A stretch of DNA of 64,000 bases from Pseudomonas hygromyciniae (GCF_016925675.1 NZ_CP070506.1:2044501-2108500); one strand, 5' to 3'; positions 8,587 to 18,255 are shown, counted from the stretch's first letter. Numbers and translations: made by a program. The notes: a model not told the origin generated them from the letters alone.

Positions 8587-9780
8587 ATGATGCTTCTACG
8601 TACTCTTGTTCTTGAACATTCTGGTCATGATTCCCCGGTTAACGGTGCATTGCTCTGTTGCTTTGCGGTGCCGCAAATCGCTGCGAACTTTCTTGTCTAT
8701 AGCCTGGACGAAGAGGTCGAGCCCGGGAGCTCACGTGTCTATATCGCTGCATTGCGCAAAAAGGCCGAGCGGTATTTTCTTGGAGGTATCGAGTCCAAGG
8801 ACAACCTGCAACTGGCGATGAGCGTCCTCAAACAGATCATCACTCTGGCCACCACATCCGGGGTCAAGGATGGCAATGGCTCGGAGTCGCAGGTGCCTTA
8901 TCACTTCATTGATTTGAAGGGCAGCAAGCTACCGACGGCGAGGCCAGAGGATCACCACTCGCTGATGATCAAGAAGGTATTGGTGATGAAGGTGATCACC
9001 CTGGGGACTTCAGTCATTGGCCTGCCTGCGATTGAGAGCGCCGAGTTGATTGTGCCGTCCATTCGCTTCTCGTCAAAAATGGTGTCGCCACCCAGTACGG
9101 CAAGTCTTGCTGAGGCTGTGGCGCCGGAGCCGGACGAGGAGCCGACGGTAGTTTTGCCGGCGTTAACGCCTGTTGAGCCATTACCTACTGCGCCAAAGGC
9201 GTCGCAGCCCCAGCAACCTGCTCCGCGAGTGCAGGAGCCTGTGGCACCACCCGAAGTCGTCCCGCCAGCCGTAGTGCCGGATCAGGCGTCCCTGCTTGAA
9301 GTGGATACCACGCTGACCAACCTTGCCCGTGTGGCGCAAGAGTTGACGCAACAGAAGCGCGCGGCGTTTGAGCAGCAGGAGGAACTTGAGCAGCAGAGAA
9401 GTCAGTTGCTACGGGAAAAAAACGCACTGGAGCAGGCCAATCAACAGTTGGCGGCGCTGGAGACAGACTTGCAGCAAAGAACCCTGGCGTTGAAGGGGCG
9501 TGAAGAGCACCAGGCCCGGGAGGTGCAGTTGCAGCAGGCAGAGCAACGCCGCCTGGAGGGTTGGGCGCGTGAGATAGAAGATGAGTCGTTCAGGCTGCAG
9601 GCGCTGGATCGGGCAACCCAGCAACAGGCTGAGCAACTGGCGAGCAACATGGGGCAGTTATCGGGCCTAAGGGGCGATCTGAAGGCGTTGTTGTATCGCC
9701 TGGACGCAACCTTGTTTCCTGCAGAAAAGATCGACCGGCAGCGCGGCGTGGATGCGGGCAATGTACCTGGTCCCGATTGA
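8587..9780 (+). CDS. Unrecognised coiled-coil protein divergent to ABC operon
   Basis: 397 residues, no family recognised. Residues 1-155 look globular, without signal peptide, and include LVYSLDEEVEPGSSRVYIAA and a hydrophobic stretch near 133-150. Residues 165-245 are a linker rich in Pro, Ala, Glu and Val. Residues 250-365 form a long Gln/Glu-rich coiled coil. This order suggests a cytoplasmic scaffold or tether. GGAG lies 10 bp before the ATG at 8587; a second ATG follows directly. Divergent pairing with the GldAFG-like operon suggests, but does not prove, a shared role. Confidence 0.7.
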   Translation: MMLLRTLVLEHSGHDSPVNGALLCCFAVPQIAANFLVYSLDEEVEPGSSRVYIAALRKKAERYFLGGIESKDNLQLAMSVLKQIITLATTSGVKDGNGSESQVPYHFIDLKGSKLPTARPEDHHSLMIKKVLVMKVITLGTSVIGLPAIESAELIVPSIRFSSKMVSPPSTASLAEAVAPEPDEEPTVVLPALTPVEPLPTAPKASQPQQPAPRVQEPVAPPEVVPPAVVPDQASLLEVDTTLTNLARVAQELTQQKRAAFEQQEELEQQRSQLLREKNALEQANQQLAALETDLQQRTLALKGREEHQAREVQLQQAEQRRLEGWAREIEDESFRLQALDRATQQQAEQLASNMGQLSGLRGDLKALLYRLDATLFPAEKIDRQRGVDAGNVPGPD

Positions 9781-9918
9781 CCAGGGGAATCAGGCCTGGA
9801 TACTTTCTGGCGTTCATTTATGATCAAGGCCGACCGGTTGCCGTCAGGCAGCCAGTGCATCTTTTGCGGATGCGGCAGTGCTCTGAACCAATGGAAATTT
9901 CCGAGGGATGTGACGCTT

Positions 9919-10392
9919 TTGAGTACCAAGCTGATTACCAAAGAAGGTCATGAAGCGCTGAAGAAAGAGCTTGATTACCTGTGGCGAGAAAAGCGTCCTG
10001 ATACCACGCGCAAAGTGACTTGGGCAGCTTCGCTGGGAGATCGCAGCGAGAACGCCGACTACCAGTACAACAAGAAGCTGTTGCGCGAAATCGATCGCCG
10101 GGTGCGTTACCTGCGCAAGCGCCTGGAAGATATGCGGGTGGTGGAATACATGCCCGAGCAGGAGGGCAAGGTGTTCTTCGGGGCTTGGGTGGATATCGAG
10201 AACGAGCAGGGGGAAACCAAGCGTTTTCGAATCGTGGGCTATGACGAGATTTATGAGCGCATGGACTACATTTCTATCGACTCACCCATGGCCAGGGCCT
10301 TGCTGCGTAAAGAGGTGGATGATGAAGCCATTGTGCAGACACCAAGCGGCGAAATGTGCTGGTGGATCACCGGCATCGAGTACATCAGGTAG
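9919..10392 (+). CDS. greB: Transcription elongation factor GreB
   Basis: Binds the secondary channel of RNA polymerase and stimulates cleavage of backtracked transcripts. 157 residues with an N-terminal coiled coil (SENADYQYNKKLLREIDRR carries the acidic tip) and a C-terminal FKBP-like domain. I chose the TTG at 9919, which gives the family N-terminus STKLITKEGHEALKKEL and has GAGGG about 11 bp upstream. An ATG at 9820 would add 33 residues unlike any Gre factor. A terminator follows. Confidence 0.93.
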   Translation: MSTKLITKEGHEALKKELDYLWREKRPDTTRKVTWAASLGDRSENADYQYNKKLLREIDRRVRYLRKRLEDMRVVEYMPEQEGKVFFGAWVDIENEQGETKRFRIVGYDEIYERMDYISIDSPMARALLRKEVDDEAIVQTPSGEMCWWITGIEYIR

Positions 10393-10423
10393 GCGCCGGC
10401 ATGCTGGCGATGGCGCTTTTATG

Positions 10424-10456
10424 AACACCGGCTCCCAAAGGGGAGCCGGTGTTTTT
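10424..10456. terminator. Bidirectional terminator between greB and the ABC permease
   Basis: Strong stem AACACCGGCTCCC/GGGAGCCGGTGTT with a 4-nt loop and a T run on the + strand. It is placed between two convergent genes, so it may serve both. Confidence 0.85.
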
Positions 10457-10459
10457 GTT

Positions 10460-12973
10460 TCAACCTTCGCGCAATACCGCCAGCGGGCTGGCGTTCAACG
10501 CCCGGCGTGTACCGAATACCCCGGCACCGCCGATCAACACTGCACCAATCACTGGAAGCACCAGCAGCCAGGGGTGAGGGTGCCAGACCAGGTCAAAAGC
10601 ATAGCGATACAGGACCAGGGTCACCAGTTCGGTACCCAGCGCGGCCAGCAGTCCGCTGACCGCACCCAGTAGCCCGAACTCGATGCGCCGGGCCTTGACC
10701 AGCAACCTGCGTTCCGCACCCAGGGCGCGCAACAAGGCGCCCTGGCGGATGCGTTCGTCCAGGGTGGCCTGAAGGCCGGAGAACAGCACCGCCATGCCAG
10801 CCGCCAGGACAAACAGCAGCACGTACTCCACGGCCAGCGTGACCTGGGCCAGGATGCTGCGCAGTTGGGCAAGCAGCGCCTCGACCTGCAGGATGGTCAC
10901 TGCCGGAAAGGCTCGGGAAAGATCGACGATCTGCTGGTCATGGCCGGCGGCCAGATAAAAGCTGGTCAAGTATGTGGCCGGCAGGTCCTTGAGGGTGCCC
11001 GGTTGGAAGATCATGAAGAAGTTGGGTTGGAAGTTGTCCCAATTGATTTCCCGCAAGCTGGTGACCCTGGCCTCACGGTTTTCTCCGCCAACAGTGAAGA
11101 TCAGGTGATCGTTGAGTTTGAGCTTGAGGCTGTCGGCGACCTTGGCCTCTACCGACACACCTGGAATGGCATCGCCCGGCTGATCCGACCACCAAGTGCC
11201 TGATGTCAGGGTGTTGCCCGGGGGGAGGTTGGCCGCCCAGGTCAGGCTCAAGTCCCGTTGTATCGCGCGATCGCCACTGGAGTCCTTGCTGACAATTTCC
11301 TGGACCGGCTCGCCGTTGATACTGATCAGGCGTCCCGGCACCACGGGATACAAGGGCGCTGCCTGCGCCTGCAGTTCAAGCAGGCGCGCACCGAAGGCGT
11401 CCTTGTCGGCCGGCAGGATATTGAGGGCGAAATAGTTGGGTGCATCCTTGGGCAACTGGTTCTGCCAGGTGTCCAGTAACTCGCCACGCAGCAGGGCGAT
11501 CAAACCCATCGATAGCAGGATCAGGCCAAACGCCAGAGACTGGCCCGCCGCCGCCAACGGGTGACGCAACAACTGGCCCAAACCCAGGCGCCAGGGCAGG
11601 GCGGCGCGTGCCAGCAGGCGGCGCAGGCTTTGCAACAACAGCAGGAGCAGGCCCCCGAGGATCAACGCGGCGATAACCCCACCGCCCAGTAGGGCGAAGG
11701 TCAGCACCAGGTCCAGGCTCAGGCGCCACATGATCAGGCCCAGAGCAAACAACGCCGCGCCATACACCATCCAGGTACTGGAGGGGATCGGCAGCAAGTC
11801 GCGCCGCAATACCCGCAGCGGCGGCACTCGGCCCAGGGCCGCCAGAGGGGGCAGGGCAAAACCGGCCAGGGCCACCAGCCCGGTACCGATGCCAGCGACA
11901 GCGGGCAGCAGTCCACCAGGCGGCACGTCTGCCGGCAGCAGATCGTGCAACAGGTAAAACAGCCCCAACTGTGCAAGCCAGCCCAGTGCCGCACCAGCAA
12001 GGCTGGCCAACAAGCCCAGGACAGTCAGTTGCAGGCTGAACAACAGCATGGTTTCCCGGCGCGACAGGCCCAGGCAGCGCAACAGTGCGCTGGCGTCGAA
12101 GCGGCGGCTGGCAAAGCGGTTCGCCGACAGCGCCACGGCCACCCCGGACAGCAGCACGGCAACCAGACTGGCCATGTTCAGGTAGCGCTCGGCCTTGCCC
12201 AAGGCACCCCCGATCTGTTGGTTGCCGTCCCGTGCGTCCTGCAGGCGCTGGTTGGCGGCCAGCCCCGGCGTTATCTGGTCGCGGTAGGTCTGCAGGGCGG
12301 TACTGGCTGGCGGCGCGCGCCACAGCTCGCGGTAGCTGACCCGGCTGCCCGGCTGGACTACACCGGTGGCCTCAAGGTCAGCCAGGTTGATCATCACCCG
12401 AGGGGTTAGGCTATAGAAGTTGCCCGCCCGATCTGGCTCATAGGTGAGGACGCGGGCCAGGCGCAGGGTTTTCATGCCCACGTCGATGCTGTCGCCGACT
12501 TTCAGGTCCAGTGCCGTTAGCAGGCGTGCCTCGACCCAGGCCTCGCCGGATTTCGGCCCGCCGCCCGAGGTTTCTTCGGCAAATGGCTCGGCCGCGCTTT
12601 TCAGTTGGCCGCGAAGCGGGTATTGCTCGTTGACTGCCTTGATACTCGATAGCTGAATGCCGTTGTCGGTGGCGATGACGCTGGAGAACTCCACCACCCT
12701 GGCGTGCGCCAGGCCCAGTTGCGTGCCGCTGGTTACCTGCTCGGGACGGGCAGGAGAACTGCCCTCCAGCACGAGGTCGGCGCCGAGGAACTCGGTGGCG
12801 CGCAGCAGCATCGCGCCGTTGAGCCGCGCCCCGAAATAACCGATGGCAGTGCTGGCGGCCACCGCCACCAGCAGGGCGAAGAACAACACGCGCAATTCAC
12901 CGGCGCGGGCATCGCGCAATAACTGGCGTAGGGCAAGGCTGAACAGGCGCAACAGCGGCAGACGTGCCATCAA
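10460..12973 (-). CDS. ABC transporter permease, YbbP/FtsX-like
   Basis: 837 residues. An N-terminal helix near 18-45 is followed by a large periplasmic domain. A block of membrane helices lies near 265-500, then a second periplasmic domain, and three more helices lie near 715-825. Two FtsX-type modules in one chain match YbbP. It pairs with the ATPase encoded just upstream, their ends overlapping by 4 bp. As in E. coli (ybbA-ybbP beside tesA), the pair sits next to the TesA esterase. The substrate is unknown; an envelope lipid or lipoprotein export role is only a guess. Confidence 0.9.
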   Translation of the reverse strand: MMARLPLLRLFSLALRQLLRDARAGELRVLFFALLVAVAASTAIGYFGARLNGAMLLRATEFLGADLVLEGSSPARPEQVTSGTQLGLAHARVVEFSSVIATDNGIQLSSIKAVNEQYPLRGQLKSAAEPFAEETSGGGPKSGEAWVEARLLTALDLKVGDSIDVGMKTLRLARVLTYEPDRAGNFYSLTPRVMINLADLEATGVVQPGSRVSYRELWRAPPASTALQTYRDQITPGLAANQRLQDARDGNQQIGGALGKAERYLNMASLVAVLLSGVAVALSANRFASRRFDASALLRCLGLSRRETMLLFSLQLTVLGLLASLAGAALGWLAQLGLFYLLHDLLPADVPPGGLLPAVAGIGTGLVALAGFALPPLAALGRVPPLRVLRRDLLPIPSSTWMVYGAALFALGLIMWRLSLDLVLTFALLGGGVIAALILGGLLLLLLQSLRRLLARAALPWRLGLGQLLRHPLAAAGQSLAFGLILLSMGLIALLRGELLDTWQNQLPKDAPNYFALNILPADKDAFGARLLELQAQAAPLYPVVPGRLISINGEPVQEIVSKDSSGDRAIQRDLSLTWAANLPPGNTLTSGTWWSDQPGDAIPGVSVEAKVADSLKLKLNDHLIFTVGGENREARVTSLREINWDNFQPNFFMIFQPGTLKDLPATYLTSFYLAAGHDQQIVDLSRAFPAVTILQVEALLAQLRSILAQVTLAVEYVLLFVLAAGMAVLFSGLQATLDERIRQGALLRALGAERRLLVKARRIEFGLLGAVSGLLAALGTELVTLVLYRYAFDLVWHPHPWLLVLPVIGAVLIGGAGVFGTRRALNASPLAVLREG

Positions 12974-13653
12974 GGCTCCAGGGGCTCGACCATCAGGCCG
13001 GCTTCAAGGCGGATCAGGCGTCGGCAGCGATGGGCCAGGCGCTCGTCGTGGGTCACCAGTACCAGAGTGGTACCGTTTTCTTTATTGAGTTCAAACAGCA
13101 GGTCACTGATGCGCTCGCCGGTGTGGCTGTCGAGGTTGCCGGTGGGTTCATCGGCAAACAACACGTCCGGCTCGGCAGCGAATGCCCGGGCAATCGCCAC
13201 GCGTTGCTGCTCGCCACCGGAGAGTTGGCGGGGCGAATGGGTCAGGCGCTGGCCCAGACCGACCCGTTCGAGCAAGTGCCTGGCGCGTTCGCGGGCGTCT
13301 TTGCGCCCGTCCAACTCCAGGGGCAGCATGACGTTTTCCAGGGCATTGAGGCTGTCGAGCAACTGGAACGACTGGAACACAAAGCCGACGTGTTCGGCGC
13401 GGATACGTGCCCGTTGATCCTCGTCGAGGACGCTCAGGGCCTGGCCGGCGAGGGTGACTTCACCGCTGCTGGGCAGGTCGAGCCCGGCCAGCAGGCCAAG
13501 GAGCGTGGATTTTCCGGAACCGGAGCTACCGACGATGGCCAGGCTATCGCCCTTGTTCAGTTCCAGGCTCAGTTCGTGCAGGATGGTCAGTTCACCTTCC
13601 GCGCTGGGAACCACTTTGCTAAGGTTCTGCGCGGTGAGAATGCATGCGCCCAT
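12970..13653 (-). CDS. ABC transporter ATP-binding protein, YbbA-like
   Basis: 227 residues of the LolD/MacB ATPase group. Walker A is GSSGSGKST, signature [14 protein letters not shown], Walker [13 protein letters not shown]. The chosen ATG at 13653 gives [14 protein letters not shown], the usual N-terminus; the open frame runs on to 14067 but only through the antisense of tesA. Its start codon is 10 bp from the divergent tesA start, so the two promoters must overlap the opposite coding sequences. Confidence 0.92.
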   Translation of the reverse strand: MGACILTAQNLSKVVPSAEGELTILHELSLELNKGDSLAIVGSSGSGKSTLLGLLAGLDLPSSGEVTLAGQALSVLDEDQRARIRAEHVGFVFQSFQLLDSLNALENVMLPLELDGRKDARERARHLLERVGLGQRLTHSPRQLSGGEQQRVAIARAFAAEPDVLFADEPTGNLDSHTGERISDLLFELNKENGTTLVLVTHDERLAHRCRRLIRLEAGLMVEPLEP

Positions 13654-13663
13654 GGAGAATCCG

Positions 13664-14269
13664 ATGCGAATATGGTTTTTGAGTGCTGGCCTGGCCCTGA
13701 TGTGCATGGCCCAGAACGCAGCGGCGGGTACTGTCCTGATCGTTGGCGATAGTATCAGTGCCGGTTTCGGCCTGGATACCAGCAAAGGGTGGGTCGCACT
13801 GCTGGAGCAGCGCCTCAAGCAGGAGGGTTTCGACGATAAAGTGGTCAACGCCTCCATCAGCGGCGACACCAGCGCCGGAGGCTTGGCGCGGCTGCCGGCG
13901 GCGCTTGCAGAGCATAAGCCCGACGTGGTGGTTATCGAGTTGGGGGGGAACGACGGCTTGCGCGGGCAGCCCCCGGCGCAATTGCAACAAAATCTTGCGT
14001 CGATGATTGACCAGTCCAAGGCCGGTGGCGCCAAGGTGTTGCTGTTGGGGATGCAGTTGCCGCCCAATTATGGCCCGCGATACACCACCGCATTTGCCGA
14101 AGTCTATGGTGTGTTGGCCAAGGAAAAAAACGTCCCCCTGGTGCCGTTTTTCCTTGAAGGTGTGGGGGGCGATCCGCAGATGATGCAGGCTGATCAACTG
14201 CACCCGGCAGTCGGCGCCCAGGCCAAGTTGCTGGAAAATGTCTGGCCGACGCTAAAACCGCTGTTATGA
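13664..14269 (+). CDS. tesA: Arylesterase / lysophospholipase TesA
   Basis: Periplasmic SGNH hydrolase acting on thioesters, aryl esters and lysophospholipids. 201 residues with a signal peptide at about 1-21 ending AQNAAA. The SGNH blocks are visible: GDSISAGFG (Ser), GGND (Asn) and DQLHP (Asp, His). GGAG lies 6 bp before the ATG at 13664; an in-frame ATG four codons earlier is possible. Divergent to the YbbAP-type ABC genes, an association also seen in enterobacteria. Confidence 0.93.
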   Translation: MRIWFLSAGLALMCMAQNAAAGTVLIVGDSISAGFGLDTSKGWVALLEQRLKQEGFDDKVVNASISGDTSAGGLARLPAALAEHKPDVVVIELGGNDGLRGQPPAQLQQNLASMIDQSKAGGAKVLLLGMQLPPNYGPRYTTAFAEVYGVLAKEKNVPLVPFFLEGVGGDPQMMQADQLHPAVGAQAKLLENVWPTLKPLL

Positions 14270-14325
14270 CGCTTTTCTAGCAGCGGTCTTTCGGCTAAGG
14301 TGGCGCCCCCGATTTGGAGCCCCCG

Positions 14326-14622
14326 ATGTCGTCGCGTCCTGCCTGGTCCCTGTTTGCCTACCAACTGATCGAGCCCGACGAGCAGTTGGATCTGTTTGCC
14401 TGCCAGGAAGTGAAGGTGCACCTGGTGACGCGCCAGTTGGAACTGGGTGGCACCATCGATCGCACGCTCTGCGGCACCTTGCTGCCGGCCCAGCCACGCT
14501 GGTCTTCGGTGGATCGTTCGATCTTCCAGGACCAGCGGCTATGCCCCTTGTGCCGTGCGATTCTCGAATCGCAAAAGCGTGGTACGCCGCCTATCTGGCC
14601 TGAACTGCGCTTCGAGCTTTAA
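14326..14622 (+). CDS. Small CxxC protein of unknown function
   Basis: 98 residues, not assigned. It is soluble with no signal peptide. It carries Cys in FACQEV, in RTLCGTLLP and in a CPLC pair near residue 80, so it could bind zinc or be redox active. The ATG at 14326 is chosen over an upstream in-frame TTG. It lies between tesA and the L,D-transpeptidase locus on the same strand. Confidence 0.65.
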   Translation: MSSRPAWSLFAYQLIEPDEQLDLFACQEVKVHLVTRQLELGGTIDRTLCGTLLPAQPRWSSVDRSIFQDQRLCPLCRAILESQKRGTPPIWPELRFEL

Positions 14623-14681
14623 GGGCAGGTACACGCTACAATCGCCATTTTACCCCCGTCGATCTGCGAAGGATTTTCCGG

Positions 14682-15653
14682 ATGTTGTCGCGTCTGCCTG
14701 TCGTCACCCGTTGCCTGTCTCTCGCTGCCTTGTGTGCAGCCGGTCCTGTTGCGGCCCTGCAACTGCCCCTGCCACCGCCGGGTGAGGACATTGTCGGCCA
14801 GGTCCAGGTGATCAAGGCCAAGTACGAAGACACGTTTGCCGACCTGGGGGTGACTTATGACCTGGGCTATTCGGAGATGGTCGCGGCCAACCCCGGCGTC
14901 GATGCCTGGTTGCCGGGGGGCCGGGGTCGAGATTGTGCTGCCGACCCGTTTCATTTTGCCGCCAGGTCCCCGGGAAGGCATCGTGATCAACCTGGCGGAG
15001 TACCGTCTGTACTATTACCCCAAGGGCCAGGACGTGGTGTACACCTTCCCGCTCGGAATCGGTCGTGAAGGCTGGGGCTCGCCGATTGCCCATACCAGCA
15101 TCATTGCCAAGACCCCCCAACCCGACCTGGACCCCCACCCGCGTCGATCAAGGCCGAGCATGCGGCGGACGGCGACCCGCTGCCCAATGTGGTGCCGGCC
15201 GGCCCCGACAACCCTTTGGGGCCGTTCAAGTTCACCCTGGGCACGCCGGGCTACCTGATTCATGGTTCCAACAAGAAGTTCGGCATTGGTACCCGCACCA
15301 GTCATGGCTGCTTCCGCATGTTCAACAACAACGTGTTGGAGATGGCCAAGATGGTCCCGGTGGGTACGCCCGTGCGGATCATCAATGAGGCGTACAAGTT
15401 CGGCATCAGCGGCGGCAAGGTCTACCTGGAGGCCCACGCGCCATTGAACGATGATGGCACGCCGTCGGTGGTCGACAAGCACACGGCCGTCATCAACGCG
15501 ATGCTCAAGCGCGAAGACCTGGCCAACAACCTGCGGGTCAACTGGGATGGCGTGCGTGATGTTGTCGCAGCCGAAGACGGCTTGCCCGCGCAGATCGGCG
15601 AGCCAGGAGCGGCGCCGATGGTCACCAGCATGCCGGTCGATCTGCAGCAGTAA
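14682..15653 (+). pseudogene. L,D-transpeptidase gene broken by three +1 frameshifts
   Basis: The three pieces together encode a secreted L,D-transpeptidase of about 322 residues, which would cross-link peptidoglycan or attach lipoprotein. The order is signal peptide (1-25), LysM-like region, then YkuD catalytic domain with HGSNKKFGIG and SHGCFRM (catalytic Cys present). The frame shifts at a G6 run (14915-14920), at a C6 run (15113-15118) and within CCCCCACCC (15132-15140). Removing one base at each restores an unbroken reading frame that ends at 15653. The changes net to +3, so the final frame equals the first. Either a recent pseudogene or sequencing errors in homopolymers. Confidence 0.85.
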
Positions 15654-15671
15654 CACCTGCCGCCAATCGAC

Positions 15672-15698
15672 GCCCGCCATGGATTGCTCCTGGCGGGC
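15672..15698 (+). terminator. Terminator of the L,D-transpeptidase gene
   Basis: Stem GCCCGCCA/TGGCGGGC (15672-15679 with 15691-15698) followed by TTTTTATT. Its 3' arm overlaps the next inverted repeat by 2 bp. Confidence 0.8.
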
Positions 15699-15744
15699 TT
15701 TTTATTGCCCGGGATCCAGAGCCGAATCCCGGGCAATAAAAAGC
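15697..15744. repeat. Perfect 19-bp inverted repeat between convergent genes
   Basis: Arms 15697-15715 and 15726-15744 are perfectly complementary with a 10-nt loop. The hairpin has T or A runs at both outer ends, so it would terminate on either strand. It interlocks with the terminators on each side. Confidence 0.85.
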
Positions 15745-15766
15745 CGATCCAAAAATGGATCGGCTT
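15741..15766 (-). terminator. Rho-independent terminator of oprI
   Basis: 10-bp perfect stem AAGCCGATCC/GGATCGGCTT with a 6-nt loop, 21 bp after the oprI stop. A T run follows on the minus strand. It shares four bases with the 19-bp inverted repeat. Confidence 0.88.
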
Positions 15767-15787
15767 GATAACAACCCCGAAGGATTA

Positions 15788-16039
15788 TTACTTGCGGCTA
15801 GCTTTTTCAAGCATGCGCAGAGCGCGCTCGTTAGCTTCGTCAGCAGTCTGTTGTGCTTTTTGAGCAGCAGCCAGAGCTTCATCAGCTTTACGGTAGGCTT
15901 CGTCTGCACGAGCCTGGGAGCGAGCTGCTGCGTCTTCAGTTGCAGTCAGACGAGCTTCGGTTTCTTTGGAGACGCTGCTGCAACCGGTAGCCAGAACTGC
16001 GGCCAGAGCCAGAGCAGAGAATTTCAGAACGTTGTTCAT
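15788..16039 (-). CDS. oprI: Major outer membrane lipoprotein OprI
   Basis: Abundant Lpp-type lipoprotein tying the outer membrane to peptidoglycan. 83 residues: signal peptide with lipobox LATGC (Cys near 20), then an Ala/Glu-rich trimeric coiled coil with a heptad pattern, and a C-terminal SRK whose last Lys can be joined to peptidoglycan. The ATG at 16039 is preceded by AAGGGGAA, a strong ribosome site suited to high expression; an ATG five codons upstream is less likely. A strong terminator follows. Confidence 0.97.
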   Translation of the reverse strand: MNNVLKFSALALAAVLATGCSSVSKETEARLTATEDAAARSQARADEAYRKADEALAAAQKAQQTADEANERALRMLEKASRK

Positions 16040-16653
16040 CGTGTTCCCCTTCAAGGACTTTCTATTTAATGGCTACTATCTCAGAGTGAGCTAATAGCCG
16101 GCGTACATACTACCCATTACTTGTAGTAAGTAAACTGACGTAGCGCAAGAAGCAAAAAAAATTCTTGTGCTGAATCTATTTTGGCTAATCTTTAGCGAGT
16201 TTGTATAAAAAATATCCAGTTTTTGCTGCGCGGTCAGAGATTGGATCCAGGCTGAAAGCGCCGCCTGGCAAGTGTTAAACGTTGTAAGTCGATGTCAATT
16301 TATATATCTGCACCAATACTATTGTTCAGATTATCCAGGCGCTGATGGGCATCTTTCGCGCATGTAGAGGTGACTTTAAGAGCGGTGCTTCGTCTCAAGC
16401 TTCAACTGCCGGCAATGTTCAGGCTATCGACCACCAGATGTTCGATCAGCCCTTTCTATGTCCGCCAGCCTGATGGATGACGAGCGTCCCTTGAGCAATG
16501 ACAGGATTGGTGCCTACTATTCCTGGGTGCGGGGCGTGAGTGCTGTAGGGCTTTTCTCGTTGTCGAAACCGGCACGGGGTGGCGTAGATGTTCCTTCGCC
16601 GGAAAAACATCGGTAAGGTAGGGGTCAGAAACCAAGACCCGCGAGGAGTAGTG
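16040..16653. other. 614-bp region without a convincing gene
   Basis: The half near oprI is AT-rich with an A8 run and should hold the oprI promoter on the minus strand. The other half is GC-richer and holds a 42-codon open frame at 16345-16473 (+) without ribosome site or recognised product. A gene relic or a small RNA is possible. I see no terminator or clear repeat. Confidence 0.5.
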
Positions 16654-16935
16654 ATGAGCGAGGCGTTGTCCATCCACCATGACCAGGCTGGTCATCAGTT
16701 CGAGACCAATGTGGACGGTCATCGTGCCTATCTGACCTACATGGACCTGGGGAAACAGACCCTGGATATCTACCGCACGTTTGTGCCCAATGCCCTGCGT
16801 GGGCGCGGCATTGCTGCTGCGCTGACCGAAGAGGCGCTGCAATACGCCGAGAGCATGGGTTATACGGTGATCCCGTCCTGTTCCTATGTGGAGCGCTACA
16901 TGGAGCGCCACCAGCGCCATGCGGCGAAGCTGTGA
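16654..16935 (+). CDS. GNAT-fold N-acetyltransferase, YjdJ-like
   Basis: 93 residues, a minimal GNAT domain of the short YjdJ type. The acetyl-CoA binding pattern is NALRGRGIAAAL, followed by a helix and PSCSYVERYMERH. The ATG at 16654 is chosen because GAGGAG lies 5 bp before it; the open frame starts earlier, at 16588, but those residues do not fit the family. The substrate is unknown. A terminator shared with the convergent DAHP synthase gene follows. Confidence 0.85.
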   Translation: MSEALSIHHDQAGHQFETNVDGHRAYLTYMDLGKQTLDIYRTFVPNALRGRGIAAALTEEALQYAESMGYTVIPSCSYVERYMERHQRHAAKL

Positions 16936-16955
16936 AAGCAAATATGCGCACATAA

Positions 16956-16985
16956 AAAAACGCCGGGCTTAGCCCGGCGTTTTTG
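16956..16985. terminator. Bidirectional terminator between acetyltransferase and aroF-type gene
   Basis: Stem ACGCCGGGC/GCCCGGCGT with a TTA loop, an A run before it and a T run after it. Usable from both convergent genes. Confidence 0.88.
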
Positions 16986-16991
16986 TGTGCG

Positions 16992-18068
16992 TCAGGTACG
17001 TTTGCGCTTGGGCAATACGTCCTTGAGCTTGGCGTGCATGCTGCGCAGAGTGGTCTCGGTGGCGGACCAGTCGATGCAGGCATCGGTGATCGACACACCG
17101 TATTGCAGGTCGGCCAGATCTTTTGGAATCGCCTGGCAACCCCAGTTCAGGTGACTCTCGACCATCAGGCCGATAATCGACTGGTTGCCTTCCAGGATCT
17201 GGTTGGCCACGTTCTCCATCACCAGCGGTTGCAGCGCCGGATCTTTATTGGAATTGGCGTGGCTGCAATCGACCATGATGTTTGGCTTGATCTTCGCCTT
17301 GGTCAACGCCTGTTCGCACAAGGCCACGCTGACCGAATCATAGTTGGGCTTGCCATTGCCGCCACGCAGTACCACGTGGCCATAGGCGTTGCCTTTGGTG
17401 GTGACGATGGACACGCCGCCTTCCTGGTTGATCCCCAGGAAACGATGAGGGCTGGAAACCGACTGCAAGGCGTTGATCGCCACGGTCAGGCCGCCATCGG
17501 TACCGTTCTTGAAACCCACGGCCGAGGACAGGCCAGAGGCCATTTCGCGGTGGGTTTGCGATTCGGTAGTACGTGCGCCAATCGCCGACCAACTGATCAG
17601 GTCCTGCAGGTATTGCGGGGAAATCGGGTCCAGGGCTTCGGTGGCCGTGGGCAGGCCCATTTCAGCCAGATCCAGCAGCAACTTGCGGCCGATATGCAAG
17701 CCGTCCTGGATCTTGAACGAGTCGTCCAGGTACGGATCGTTGATCAGGCCTTTCCAGCCGACGGTGGTACGCGGCTTCTCGAAATACACGCGCATCACCA
17801 GGTACAGGGTGTCGGAAACTTCCGCAGCCAGTACTTTGAGGCGCTCGGCGTACTCGTGTGCAGCCTTGAGGTCGTGGATCGAGCAAGGGCCGATCACCAC
17901 GAACAGGCGGTGGTCAGTGCCGTCGAGGATGTCACGAATGACTTCGCGGCCCTTGGTGACAGTCTGCAGTGCAGCGTCGCTCAAAGGGATTTCGCGCTTG
18001 AGCTGATCGGGCGTGATCAGGGTCTCGTTGGATTCGACGTTTAGGTCGTTGATCGGTAAATCAGCCAT
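16992..18068 (-). CDS. Class I DAHP synthase (3-deoxy-7-phosphoheptulonate synthase)
   Basis: First step of aromatic amino acid synthesis, joining phosphoenolpyruvate and erythrose 4-phosphate. 358 residues, the length of the AroF/AroG/AroH feedback-regulated type. Hallmarks: VVIGPCSIHD, VMRVYFEKPRTTVGWKG, GARTTESQTHRE, VDCSHANSNKDP and GCQAIPKDLADLQYGVSITDACI. I cannot say which amino acid inhibits it. It is a monocistronic gene from the ATG at 18068. A class II enzyme for the same reaction is encoded at 30523-31869. Confidence 0.94.
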   Translation of the reverse strand: MADLPINDLNVESNETLITPDQLKREIPLSDAALQTVTKGREVIRDILDGTDHRLFVVIGPCSIHDLKAAHEYAERLKVLAAEVSDTLYLVMRVYFEKPRTTVGWKGLINDPYLDDSFKIQDGLHIGRKLLLDLAEMGLPTATEALDPISPQYLQDLISWSAIGARTTESQTHREMASGLSSAVGFKNGTDGGLTVAINALQSVSSPHRFLGINQEGGVSIVTTKGNAYGHVVLRGGNGKPNYDSVSVALCEQALTKAKIKPNIMVDCSHANSNKDPALQPLVMENVANQILEGNQSIIGLMVESHLNWGCQAIPKDLADLQYGVSITDACIDWSATETTLRSMHAKLKDVLPKRKRT

Positions 18069-18255
18069 CGTGTTACTCGTCAGGGTCACGGGTGCCGGCC
18101 GCCAGCGAACCCCGTGCGGCGGAGCACAGCATGATTTAAATGCAGCGGGGAGCCGAACCTTAGCGCGTACAAGCCTGCTCGACAATGGGCAATTGCGCGC
18201 GTTGTGGTGTGGACTGATAGTGTGTTGCCTGGTTAAAGGTGGTGGTGCGGATCGA

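Noticed and set aside
16345..16473. 42-codon small protein gene
   Set aside because: No ribosome site, no recognised product; kept only as a note on the gap.
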